Assembly (NCBI GenBank): GCA_045105075.1
Contig: JBGCDD010000053.1
Span: 1-25,431, forward strand
DNA: 25,431 nt
Origin: JBGCDD01 sp045105075
GTDB taxonomy: Bacteria > Pseudomonadota > Alphaproteobacteria > Rhodobacterales > Rhodobacteraceae
Reading direction: 5' to 3'
Positions 1 to 7,828 of the stretch are shown piece after piece (positions within the stretch are counted from its first letter, which is position 1; each line of letters begins with the position of its first letter). The position numbers and the translations under genes are program-made. The notes below the pieces were generated by a model, which had not been told where the DNA came from, ran no database searches, and worked only from the letters and a program-made list of their open reading frames with translations.

Positions 1-905
1 ACCTGGCCGTTTTGAATGACAAATTCGACCTGCATCTCTTCGCGCAGCTTCTGGCGCATCAGGGCGGCGTGGGACTTGAGCGCTGCGAATGCCTCGGGTG
101 CGAGATCTTCCAGCGAGGTGCCACGCGGGTCTTGTTCCAGAAACATCGCCTTGGCCCCTGCCCCAAGCGCGTCACGCCCCTGACTTTGGCTCAGGTATCG
201 CCCGGTGATCTGGGGCTGTCCGGTGGTGGTGTTAACCAGTTGCAACACGCCCGAGCCACATTCATCCTGCCCGACACCGGGGATCATTTCCTGCACCACG
301 AGACCCAAACCAGCATCCGCTGGTGCGCCTTTGGCCTGACGCAGCAGACGCGCCGAGGTCCCTTCCCAGGCGCGGGCCATTGAGCGCATGACACCGGCCA
401 ATTGTTCCGCCAGATCCTGTGGAAATGGTTCTTCCGTTTCGCTTTCGTAGGCGGCGAGTGTTTGCGCAAGACCCGCCGGCCCCTCATCCGTGACCGCATC
501 AAAGGCATCGGCATCAAGACGCGCCACATGTACCCCATACGCCTGAACGAACCGCAAATAGAGCTTTGCCGCTCCGGATTCTCCCAATCGTGACTTAAGC
601 GATTGAAAACGCGCGTCATTCATCCCAATGTTCAATACGGCGCCCGGACCACCCCAATCAGGAACTTCCGATGAGGGACGCACACACAACAACACCTCAG
701 GGTCAAATTCGCCCAAAATCGCCGGAATGTCGGGCAGATGTTCATTGGCAATCCGCTGCACAGCCTCAAACGACAGCGCGACGGTCCGCGGCACTGGCAA
801 GTCAAGGCGCACCAAACGTTGCAGGCATTTCGCCCGGCCGCCATGAGTCGCTGCTGTCACTGGCGCCAAGCGCGTGATCAATGTGGTATGCGGGTTGTTC
901 TGCAC
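1..905 (-). CDS. PPDK-like PEP/pyruvate-binding ATP-grasp protein (partial, C-terminus outside window)
   Basis: About 301 N-terminal residues are visible; the frame runs off the left edge. The fold resembles the nucleotide-binding part of pyruvate phosphate dikinase. An early GGRAKCLQRL stretch followed by LPVPRTVALS parallels the PPDK GGKGANLAEM...GLPVPPGF start. VRPSSEV..GGPGAVLNIGMND parallels VRSGAPVSMPGMMDTVLNLGLND. EEMQVEFVIQNGQV parallels MQDIEFTIE.GKL. The start is a GTG at 905, chosen because AGGATAGGT lies about 9 bases upstream; no in-frame ATG precedes the conserved region. It starts 72 bases after glyS and probably shares its transcript. Several ATP-site positions differ from canonical PPDK: the loop FTRDPATGE reads LQLVNTTTG, and DIEF reads QVEF. 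It may therefore be a divergent family member and not a true dikinase. The phosphohistidine and PEP domains cannot be judged here. Confidence 0.75.
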   Translation of the reverse strand, partial: MQNNPHTTLITRLAPVTAATHGGRAKCLQRLVRLDLPVPRTVALSFEAVQRIANEHLPDIPAILGEFDPEVLLCVRPSSEVPDWGGPGAVLNIGMNDARFQSLKSRLGESGAAKLYLRFVQAYGVHVARLDADAFDAVTDEGPAGLAQTLAAYESETEEPFPQDLAEQLAGVMRSMARAWEGTSARLLRQAKGAPADAGLGLVVQEMIPGVGQDECGSGVLQLVNTTTGQPQITGRYLSQSQGRDALGAGAKAMFLEQDPRGTSLEDLAPEAFAALKSHAALMRQKLREEMQVEFVIQNGQ

Positions 906-977
906 TGCGCCACCTATCCTTTGGCGCGCAGCATAGGCTGCCTCTGGCCCCGCGCAAGAGGATCCGCGCGCGCCGGT

Positions 978-3221
978 TCAGCCATCAATTTGCGTCAAAT
1001 CCGCAACACCCGCGCCAACCTGGCGGATCTGGCTGAGCAAGTTCAACCGGTTGCGCCGCACAGTGGCATTGTCATCATTGATCTGAACCTCTTCGAAAAA
1101 CGCATCGATCGGGGCGCGCAAATCCGCAAGCGCCGCCATCGCGGCCGGAAAATCCTGTGCTTCAAGCGCGGGTGTGATCTGCAGTTTGGCCTGCTCCAGC
1201 GCATCAAACAGCGCCTTTTCGCTGTCGGCCTGCGCGAATTTCACATCGGCCCCATAGGAATACTCGACGCCGTCCTTTTGCTCGGCCTGGGTCAGAATAT
1301 TGTTGGCGCGCTTGAACCCCTGGATCAGGTTTTCGCCGTCTTCTGTGGCAACCACATCATTCAAGGCCTGCGCGCGCGCGACAAGTTGGGTCAGATCGTC
1401 GTTGCCGTCCATCGCAATGCAGGCATCAATAATGTCATGGCGCAAACCCTGGTCGCGCAGGTAAACCTTCAGGCGGTCGTGAAAGAACGTCAGCAAACTG
1501 TCAATTTGCGCCGCGTCACCGGTGATCGGATCAAGGATACTGTCGGTGGCTTGCTGGATGCGTTCTTCATCCGGGATCGCCGACGACTGTTCCTCCAGCA
1601 TGCGCAAACTGGCTTCGTCAACGCTGAAAACACGGGCATAACTGGCGCGTAAGCTAGAAGCCTCAGCGCTTTTGGCAGCATCCCGGCGCAGCACGTGGGG
1701 AAAGAATTCGCCAATAATAACAGGGCGCAAAGCCAGACGCAGGTCGTTTTCCAAAATCAATCGGATCACACCCAAGGCTGCGCGACGCAGCGCAAACGGG
1801 TCTTTGGAGCCTGTCGGCTTTTCGTTTATCGCCCAAAACCCGGTCAACTTGTCGAGTTTTTCGCCCAACGCCACCGCCACCGACACCGGCGCAGTGGGCA
1901 CTTGGTCGGTCGGACCAAGGGGGGCATAGTGGTCAGGCGCCGCATTTGCGACCTCCGCGCTGTAACCAGCGCGTTCAAGGTAATAACGCCCCATAAGCCC
2001 TTGTAATTCAGGAAATTCGAACACCATTTCCGATGTCAGATCGACTTTGGCCAAGCGCGCGGCAGTCTCTGTTGTATCCGGGTCGGCACCTGTCACCGGC
2101 GCCAACCTGCGCGCCAATTCCGCCATACGGTCAATGCGCTCGGCCTCATTGCCCAATTTGCTATGAAACGTCACGTTTTCAAGAGCTTGTTGCCAGACAT
2201 TAATGTCGGTCTGCGTGGTGCGCAGATCGTTTTCCCAAAAGAATTTCGCATCTGCCAGACGTGCGGCCAGCACCTTTTGATTGCCTGAAAGAATGGTTGC
2301 GCCTTGATCAACAGTGTCCCGGTTGGCCACGGTGATGAACCGCTCGATCTGACCAGAATTGGGGTTGCGCACCGACAGGAATTTTTGATGTTCGCGCATC
2401 GATGTTTGCAGCACTTCGACCGGTAGGTCCATGAAATCAGGGCCAATTTCTCCCATCAACACAACCGGCCATTCGACCAGACCAGACAATTCGCGCAGCA
2501 ATCCGGGATCTTCAACAACCTCAAGCCCGGCGGCAAAGGCTTGCGTGGTGGCATCAGCCCAAATGTGATCTGCGCGCTCCTGGGGCGACAGAACCACAAA
2601 AGCCTGCTTTAACTTTGCCTCGTAGTCATCGAAATTGGCGACAGAAAATTGACTTGGCGCCATGAAACGGTGGCCTTGGGTTTTGTCACTGGTCGCGATG
2701 CCATCCAGTTCGAAAGGAACTATTCTGGCCCCCGTTTCGTCGCTGAGCAAGCACAGGATTGAGTGCAAAGGACGCACCCAGCGCAGGCTGCCAGTGCCCC
2801 ATCGCATCGATTTAGGCCAGGGAAAGGACCGGATGACGGCTTGTAGAACCTCGGCCACGATGTCGGCTGCATCACGGCCGGGTTTTTCAAATTTGGCAAA
2901 GAAAACAGCGCCTTTGGGGGTGTCGCGCATTTCTAGATCTTCGCGTGCCAGACCGGTGCTGCGCAAAAAACCCTCGACCGCTTTGTCCGGCGCATCCACG
3001 CGCGGGCCTTTGCGCTCTTCCAATTGCTTGGGTGACGCGGCCAACAGCCCGTCAACCGCCAAGGTCAAGCGGCGCGGCGTCGAAAAAGCGGCGGCACCGC
3101 CGTAGGTCAAACCAGCCTCGACCAGACCATTGGTCATGCGTTTTTGCAGCTCGGCGGCGGCATTTTCCTGCATCCGTGCGGGGATCTCTTCGGAAAACAG
3201 TTCGATCAAAAGGTCGGGCAT
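978..3221 (-). CDS. glyS: Glycyl-tRNA synthetase beta subunit
   Basis: 747 residues, near the usual 690-750 for bacterial GlyS. It begins with the family's hallmark MPDLLIELFSEEIPARMQ. The protein forms the alpha2beta2 cytoplasmic enzyme with GlyQ that charges tRNA-Gly; the beta subunit carries the tRNA-binding HD-like and C-terminal anticodon-binding regions. Recognisable family blocks include SMRWGTGSLRWVRPLHSI near residue 140, SMREHQKFLSV near 275, FFWENDLR near 330, and a late DPFALRRAALGVIRLI block near 480. The ATG at 3221 has an AGGA about 9 bases upstream and lies 24 bases after the methyltransferase stop. It is not next to glyQ: two other genes intervene on the same strand. Confidence 0.97.
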   Translation of the reverse strand: MPDLLIELFSEEIPARMQENAAAELQKRMTNGLVEAGLTYGGAAAFSTPRRLTLAVDGLLAASPKQLEERKGPRVDAPDKAVEGFLRSTGLAREDLEMRDTPKGAVFFAKFEKPGRDAADIVAEVLQAVIRSFPWPKSMRWGTGSLRWVRPLHSILCLLSDETGARIVPFELDGIATSDKTQGHRFMAPSQFSVANFDDYEAKLKQAFVVLSPQERADHIWADATTQAFAAGLEVVEDPGLLRELSGLVEWPVVLMGEIGPDFMDLPVEVLQTSMREHQKFLSVRNPNSGQIERFITVANRDTVDQGATILSGNQKVLAARLADAKFFWENDLRTTQTDINVWQQALENVTFHSKLGNEAERIDRMAELARRLAPVTGADPDTTETAARLAKVDLTSEMVFEFPELQGLMGRYYLERAGYSAEVANAAPDHYAPLGPTDQVPTAPVSVAVALGEKLDKLTGFWAINEKPTGSKDPFALRRAALGVIRLILENDLRLALRPVIIGEFFPHVLRRDAAKSAEASSLRASYARVFSVDEASLRMLEEQSSAIPDEERIQQATDSILDPITGDAAQIDSLLTFFHDRLKVYLRDQGLRHDIIDACIAMDGNDDLTQLVARAQALNDVVATEDGENLIQGFKRANNILTQAEQKDGVEYSYGADVKFAQADSEKALFDALEQAKLQITPALEAQDFPAAMAALADLRAPIDAFFEEVQINDDNATVRRNRLNLLSQIRQVGAGVADLTQIDG

Positions 3222-3245
3222 ATTCAGTGTCCTAAAGGCGGCGGC

Positions 3246-3932
3246 TCAGGTCCATTCCAGATAGACCTTGGTGGGCGGATAGCAGTCGGCCAAGTCCTTG
3301 CGCAAGGCGCGATAGCGCGGACGCAGATGGCGGAATTTTCCTTCGTGGGTTTCGGCCACAGTCAGGCGGATCTGGGCCAGTAACTCTTGGCTGTGCAAGC
3401 TTTCCAGCAGCTCAAGTTCGGAGCCTTCCACATCAAGTTTCAGCAACGCAACATCACCGTACCGGTGGCAGAGCTGGCGCAGAAAGGCGGGAAGATCGAC
3501 CACTTCAACATCTTGTTTTGAAGGGAGTTTCTCCATATCTTCGCCGGTTTGCAACAGGCTGGAACGGGTCGATAATCGGATTGGGTCTGCGGCAAACCCA
3601 GCGGCGCGGTGCAGCGGCGCGCGCCCGGCTTTGGTGCCCACAGCCGCGTTGTACAATGTGACATTGCTGGCCGAAACCATGCGTGCGCTCAGCTCTTCAA
3701 AGGCGGCCGTATCGGGTTCAAACGCATGAACCTGCGCTCCGGTTTGTGCCAGCGTCTGGGTGATCAGGCCCACATTGGCGCCACAATCCAGCACCACATC
3801 GCGCGGGGTCAACATCGCGGCAACGCCGTGCAAAATGCCCTGCGCGCGCACTTTTTGCGCCCGTCTGCGCGCACGCCGGCGTGCTTTGCGCTCCGGGCTG
3901 AGCGGTTTTTGCGAGGCGAGCGCTGGCGTCAT
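3246..3932 (-). CDS. FkbM-family SAM-dependent methyltransferase
   Basis: 228 residues from the ATG at 3932 (MTPALASQ). That ATG overlaps the upstream gene's stop in an ATGA junction, the same coupling used between glyQ and its follower. An in-frame ATG at 3956 would add eight residues and cannot be excluded. The N-terminus is strongly basic (RKARRRARRRAQK). A Rossmann methyltransferase core follows: VVLDCGANVGLITQ (SAM-binding motif I), AFEPD (acidic residue after beta-2), and LLKLDVEGSELELLE, the segment typical of FkbM proteins. The substrate is unknown. Family members usually methylate hydroxyl groups of sugars or natural products. The setting inside the glyQ-glyS operon hints at, but does not prove, a link to translation, and the basic N-terminus could bind RNA (inference). 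Confidence 0.85.
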   Translation of the reverse strand: MTPALASQKPLSPERKARRRARRRAQKVRAQGILHGVAAMLTPRDVVLDCGANVGLITQTLAQTGAQVHAFEPDTAAFEELSARMVSASNVTLYNAAVGTKAGRAPLHRAAGFAADPIRLSTRSSLLQTGEDMEKLPSKQDVEVVDLPAFLRQLCHRYGDVALLKLDVEGSELELLESLHSQELLAQIRLTVAETHEGKFRHLRPRYRALRKDLADCYPPTKVYLEWT

Positions 3933-4456
3933 TGCGTGTCCGGGCGCGGCGGACATTCCTCGCCCACGACCGTTCCATCATAGGCCTTTTCGCCGCATTC
4001 GTTCAGCTCGTGCCAAGCATAGCCGCGCCCGTCTTCGGTGATCGCTACGATCCGGTCGACCCCGTAATGCACGTTCTTGGCGCCCAGAAACGGCAGCGCC
4101 GTGCCCGCGTCCAGTTCGGCCGCGATGGCGGCGGCGTCAAAGCAGTCAAACCAACCCGGCGCGTTGCGCGGCGTGGCGTCTTCAAGCAGCACATAGGTTT
4201 CGGTCATCAGCGCATGGCTCATCGTGGTGGTAAAACACGCGCGATACCGAATGGGTGAGCTTTCAGCGTCAATCGCTTGAAAACTATCATATAAAATGGG
4301 TTCAGGAAGTTCAGACACCAGCGACACCAGGGTCACATCTTGCCCTGGATCGCCCTGAACTGTTTCGTAAAAGCCGTAAATCTGCAAATAATAGAGTGCG
4401 CCCCCCGCGATGGCCGCCGAAAGTCCCAGGATCACAACGATGACCTTTCCGTTCAT
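3929..4456 (-). CDS. Small membrane-anchored hypothetical protein (DUF6446-like)
   Basis: 175 residues starting at ATG 4456, which overlaps the glyQ stop by four bases (ATGA). A longer frame to 4606 lies inside glyQ and was discarded. Residues 4-24 form one hydrophobic segment (VIVVILGLSAAIAGGALYYL), so the protein is probably N-terminally anchored with the rest outside the membrane. The exported part has four cysteines (ACFTT, FDCF, NECGE, EECPP), which may form disulphides. I recall this type (…YYLQIYGFYE…) as a conserved Rhodobacteraceae protein lying after glyQ, placed in a DUF6446-type family. No enzymatic motif is visible and the function is unknown. The ATGA junctions on both sides suggest translational coupling. 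Confidence 0.82.
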   Translation of the reverse strand: MNGKVIVVILGLSAAIAGGALYYLQIYGFYETVQGDPGQDVTLVSLVSELPEPILYDSFQAIDAESSPIRYRACFTTTMSHALMTETYVLLEDATPRNAPGWFDCFDAAAIAAELDAGTALPFLGAKNVHYGVDRIVAITEDGRGYAWHELNECGEKAYDGTVVGEECPPRPDTQ

Positions 4457-5376
4457 GCCGCCTGCCCGCCGGCGGCCGTTTGCACAAAGGCATCCGCACA
4501 CATCTTGGCCAGCGCGCGCACGCGCCCGATATAGGCTTGCCGTTCGGTCACCGATATCACACCCCGCGCGTCCAGCAGATTGAAAATGTGGCTGGCCTTG
4601 ATGCATTGATCATAGGCCGGCAAGGCCATCACGATGCGGCGCCCGGTTTTGGGATCATCATAGGGCAGATCCAGAATGCGCGCGCACTCGGCTTCTGCGT
4701 CCTTGAAGTGCTGCAACAGCGTGTCGGTGTCTGCGACGTCAAAGTTCCAACGCGCATATTGCGCTTCGGCCTCTTGGAAAATGTCGCCATAGATCAGTGG
4801 AATCGGCGTTTGCGGGTCGTTGAACGGCATCTTGTTGCCATCATCATAGCCCAGAATATACATCGCCAACCGTTCCAGACCATAAGTTAGCTCGCCCGAG
4901 ACCGGGTTGCAATCATGCCCGCCGACCTGTTGAAAATAGGTGAACTGGCTGACTTCCATCCCATCACACCAGACTTCCCAGCCCAGCCCCCACGCGCCCA
5001 GCGTCGGGCTTTCCCAGTCATCCTCAACAAAGCGAATGTCGTGCAGGTCCATGTCGATGCCGATGGCCACAAGACTGCCGAGATACAACTCTTGCAGGTT
5101 GGGCGGGCTGGGTTTGATGATCACCTGGAACTGATAATAATGCTGCCAGCGGTTCGGACTGTCCCCATAACGCCCATCGGTGGGCCGGCGCGAAGGTTGC
5201 ACATAGGCCGCAGCCCAGGGCGTGCTGCCCAAGGCACGCAAGGTGGTGGCCGGGTGAAATGTGCCCGCGCCGACCTCCATGTCATAGGGTTGCAAAACGG
5301 CGCAGCCCTGTTCGGCCCAGTAGGCTTGAAGGCGCAAGATAATCTCTTGAAACGAACGCGGTGTGCTGGGGGTCAT
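4453..5376 (-). CDS. glyQ: Glycyl-tRNA synthetase alpha subunit
   Basis: 307 residues, the usual GlyQ length. The sequence is typical throughout: SFQEIILRLQAYWAEQGC at the start, QPYDMEVGAGTFHPATTLR, QPSRRPTDGRYGDSPNR, and the block EVSQFTYFQQVGG. It is the class II catalytic subunit that activates glycine and transfers it to tRNA-Gly together with GlyS. It is the first gene of the minus-strand operon and is divergent from the exported protein at 5567. The stop overlaps the next start by four bases. A candidate promoter lies about 60 bases upstream. No tRNA-like leader element was seen. Confidence 0.98.
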   Translation of the reverse strand: MTPSTPRSFQEIILRLQAYWAEQGCAVLQPYDMEVGAGTFHPATTLRALGSTPWAAAYVQPSRRPTDGRYGDSPNRWQHYYQFQVIIKPSPPNLQELYLGSLVAIGIDMDLHDIRFVEDDWESPTLGAWGLGWEVWCDGMEVSQFTYFQQVGGHDCNPVSGELTYGLERLAMYILGYDDGNKMPFNDPQTPIPLIYGDIFQEAEAQYARWNFDVADTDTLLQHFKDAEAECARILDLPYDDPKTGRRIVMALPAYDQCIKASHIFNLLDARGVISVTERQAYIGRVRALAKMCADAFVQTAAGGQAA

Positions 5377-5432
5377 AGGGTCCGGCTTTCTGGCAAATGC
5401 GCCCCCTCACAGGCCGCAGCAATCGAGCGTCA

Positions 5433-5461
5433 TTCCTAAGGTGCGCACCGGTTGGGGTCAA
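5433..5461 (-). promoter_or_regulatory. Candidate glyQ operon promoter with palindromic spacer
   Basis: On the minus strand a TTGACC (-35-like, 5461-5456) is followed after 17 bases by TAGGAA (-10-like, 5438-5433). A perfect 10-base palindrome, GGTGCGCACC (5440-5449), fills most of the spacer, where a repressor could compete with polymerase. The -10 match is poor, so this is tentative. Confidence 0.3.
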
Positions 5462-5566
5462 CGGCGCAAAAAGCCTGCAAAATGCCACACCAAGGGCATG
5501 GCTTTTGCCCGGTTTTCCTGATTATGTGCGCCAAATATGAGCTAAATTGAGGGCAAGGCAATTCCA

Positions 5567-7306
5567 ATGATACGTTTGATCGCGGCGATGATTTTGACAT
5601 TTGGTTTGGTTTCAGGTGCTGCCAAGCTGAACGCGCAACAAGAGGTCGTCTGGGTTCAGGTAGAAGCCCATCCGAGCCTGCGCGTGGCACAGGCGCGCGC
5701 CCAAACCTATGCCGGGCTGTTGCCCGATGTGGGCGGCTTTTCGCTGGGCGGCAATTGGTACGGTGTTGTGCTGGGGCCCTACACCCGCCCCGACGCCGAA
5801 CGCGTGCTGCAGGTTTATCTCAACGAACGCAGGATCCCGCAGGACAGTTTTTTGGCGCTTGGAGCCGGGTTTGGCCAGCAATTTTGGCCCGTAGGTGCAA
5901 CACCGCGCACCGAACCAGTTGCAACGGCGCCCGCAGCCCCGGCCGCGCCAGCTCAGGTGGCCGTCGCCCCTGAACCCCAGGTTTCTGATGAAACACCAGC
6001 ACAGGCCCGGCGCAGCGAACGCGCGCTGTCACGCGATGAGCGTAAGGAATTGCAGATCGCGCTTCAGGCGGCTGGCTTTTACAACGCCGCAATTGACGGC
6101 GCCTTTGGTCCGGGCACACGCGGATCGATGCGCGCCTGGCAAAGCGCCAACGGTTACGAGGAAAGCGGCATTCTGACCACCTTGCAGCGTAAGGTGCTGA
6201 TGGATCAATACAATGCGCCGCTGATCAGCGTGGGCGTCCAGATGGTGCGCGACGCGGCCGCGGGAATCGAAATGATGATGCCAACCAAAGCCGTCGCCTT
6301 CAAACGCTACGAGGCGCCTTTTGCCCAGTACGACGCCACCACCGATCTGGGTGCGCGGGTGTTGTTGATCAGCCAGCCTGGCACGCAAGCCACGCTGTTT
6401 GGGCTCTATGACATCATGCAAACCCTAGAAATCGTTCCCCTTGACGGCCCACGCAGCCGCAACGCCAGCAGTTTCACGCTGGAAGGACGCGGCAATGGGA
6501 TCGTTTCTTACACCGAGGCGCGTCTGTCCAATGGTCAGATCAAAGGCTTCACGTTGATCTGGCCTGCGGGCGACGAAGACCGCCGCGCGCGGGTGCTGAC
6601 CGAGATGAAGGCCAGCTTCAACCGCTTGGACGGTGTCCTGGACCCAAGCGCCGGCGGTGATGCCGTGCAAAGCATTGATCTTGTGGCTGGTCTTGATGTG
6701 CGCCGCCCGCGCCTGTCTCGCTCGGGGTTCTATGTTGGCAACGACGGCACTTTGGTGACAACGTCCGAGGCCGTGCAGGCCTGTGGCCGGATCACGCTGG
6801 ATCAACAGTATAACGCCGAACTGGTCACGCAAAACAACGATCTTGGCATCGCGGTGCTGCGGCCTGCCGCCGCGCTGGCGCCGATGTCGGTGGCGCTGTT
6901 TGCCGAAACCGAACCACGTTTGCAATCGGACGTGACTGTGGCGGGCTTTAGCTATGAGGGCGTGCTGGGGGCGCCGACCCTGACCTTTGGCACTTTGGCC
7001 GACACCAAGGGGCTGGCCGGTGAATCCGAGTTGAACCGGCTGGCGCTTGCCGCCCTGCCCGGCGACGCGGGCGGGCCGGTTATGGACCGGGGCGGCAACG
7101 TGGTTGGCATGTTGTTACCACGCCCCGAAAAGGGCCAGCAATTGCCCCAAGGCGTTAGTTTTGCCGCCGACGCGGCTTCGATCCGCGCGCTTTTGGATGG
7201 TGTGGGTCTTAACGCCGCCAACAGCCCGCGCCGCCCTGCGATGGCGCCAGATGCGCTCAACCGCATGGTGGCAGGCATGACCGTGCTGGTCAGCTGCTGG
7301 GACTGA
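5567..7306 (+). CDS. Exported SPOR-like / peptidoglycan-binding / inactive trypsin-fold protein
   Basis: 579 residues. Residues 1-23 form a signal peptide (IRLIAAMILTFGLVSGAAK, then LNAQ). Residues 28-108 resemble a SPOR-type repeat domain (VWVQVEAHPS…WYGVVLGPYTR). An Ala-Pro linker spans 110-150. Residues 156-212 are a PG_binding_1 domain (LQIALQAAGFYNAAIDGAFGP). From about 375 the C-terminal part follows trypsin-like peptidase order. The His site (TxxHVV in active relatives) reads TTSEAV with Glu401. The Asp site is kept (NDLGIAVL, Asp425). The Ser site GNSGGP reads GDAGGP with Ala501. The protein is therefore likely periplasmic, bound to peptidoglycan and non-proteolytic. An AAGG precedes the ATG by about 8 bases. 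It is divergent from glyQ. Confidence 0.85.
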   Translation: MIRLIAAMILTFGLVSGAAKLNAQQEVVWVQVEAHPSLRVAQARAQTYAGLLPDVGGFSLGGNWYGVVLGPYTRPDAERVLQVYLNERRIPQDSFLALGAGFGQQFWPVGATPRTEPVATAPAAPAAPAQVAVAPEPQVSDETPAQARRSERALSRDERKELQIALQAAGFYNAAIDGAFGPGTRGSMRAWQSANGYEESGILTTLQRKVLMDQYNAPLISVGVQMVRDAAAGIEMMMPTKAVAFKRYEAPFAQYDATTDLGARVLLISQPGTQATLFGLYDIMQTLEIVPLDGPRSRNASSFTLEGRGNGIVSYTEARLSNGQIKGFTLIWPAGDEDRRARVLTEMKASFNRLDGVLDPSAGGDAVQSIDLVAGLDVRRPRLSRSGFYVGNDGTLVTTSEAVQACGRITLDQQYNAELVTQNNDLGIAVLRPAAALAPMSVALFAETEPRLQSDVTVAGFSYEGVLGAPTLTFGTLADTKGLAGESELNRLALAALPGDAGGPVMDRGGNVVGMLLPRPEKGQQLPQGVSFAADAASIRALLDGVGLNAANSPRRPAMAPDALNRMVAGMTVLVSCWD

Positions 7307-7538
7307 GCCGCTAAAACCAACTCAGGTTAATCTTTGAACCCGTCGCGCGTGTCTTAACCGGCACGCGCACTGTTCCCTTGCATGGCCCCGATTTGCTCAT
7401 AAAGCCGCCGCATTTGGCCACCATTACCGCGCTCAGGGCCAGACAGGCTGGGCGGAGAAACCCACAGCTGACGTCAGAGCCTTTGCCATTCGCGTGGGGG
7501 CGCGCCCAAGGGGATTGGGTCTGAAATCAGGAGTGAGT
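7307..7538. other. Intergenic region with one hairpin
   Basis: 232 bases with no credible gene. It holds an inverted repeat (listed separately) and the Shine-Dalgarno sequence of the next gene (AGGAG at 7529-7533). No clear promoter was recognised. Confidence 0.6.
7345..7368 (+). terminator. Hairpin after the pseudoprotease gene, possible terminator
   Basis: GCGCGTG (7345-7351) and CACGCGC (7362-7368) form a perfect 7-bp stem with a 10-base loop, 39 bases after the stop. It is followed by a mixed ACTGTTCCCTT and not a clean T run, so termination is uncertain. Confidence 0.4.
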
Positions 7539-7826
7539 TTGTTGTTTAAATCTGCTGCCGTGGCGCTTGCCGCCTTGACGTTATCCGTTGCACCAGCCGC
7601 CGCCGATCTGTCCGAGCGGTTTGGAAAAGCCTCGAAAATGCGGGCCTCTGCGCCCACCGCCATGCCGCCCTCGGGCTATCAGGGGCAATGGTGGACCTCG
7701 CCGAACAATTGCGAATATTCCCGTTCGGGCCGCCCGGGCGAAGTGGTGTGGTACCTGATCATCAACAAGGCGCACCGCAATTGCCAACCCTACATCGTTC
7801 AGCGCGGTTTCAAAGACGCTTATTGA
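7539..7826 (+). CDS. Small secreted hypothetical protein
   Basis: About 95 residues. The frame is open from a GTG at 7494, but that start has no ribosome site and would put a charged extension before the signal peptide. An AGGAG at 7529-7533 points to TTG at 7539 (5-base spacing) or TTG at 7542 (8-base spacing). The N-terminus LLFKSAAVALAALTLSVAPAAAD is a clear signal peptide with cleavage after AAA. The mature part of about 70 residues has two cysteines (NNCEYS, RNCQPY), which may pair, and ends WYLIINKAHRNC…RGFKDAY. No family was identified by function. The stop lies 2 bases before the convergent decarboxylase stop. Confidence 0.72.
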   Translation: MLFKSAAVALAALTLSVAPAAADLSERFGKASKMRASAPTAMPPSGYQGQWWTSPNNCEYSRSGRPGEVVWYLIINKAHRNCQPYIVQRGFKDAY

Positions 7827-7828
7827 CC

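Noticed and set aside
738..1652. Plus-strand frame of 304 codons
   Set aside because: Antisense to glyS, which has full family similarity; no recognisable domain and Arg/Gln-rich composition typical of a GC shadow.
7494..7538. GTG start extending the small secreted protein by 15 residues
   Set aside because: No ribosome site, and it would bury the signal peptide behind a basic stretch; AGGAG at 7529 supports the later TTG start.
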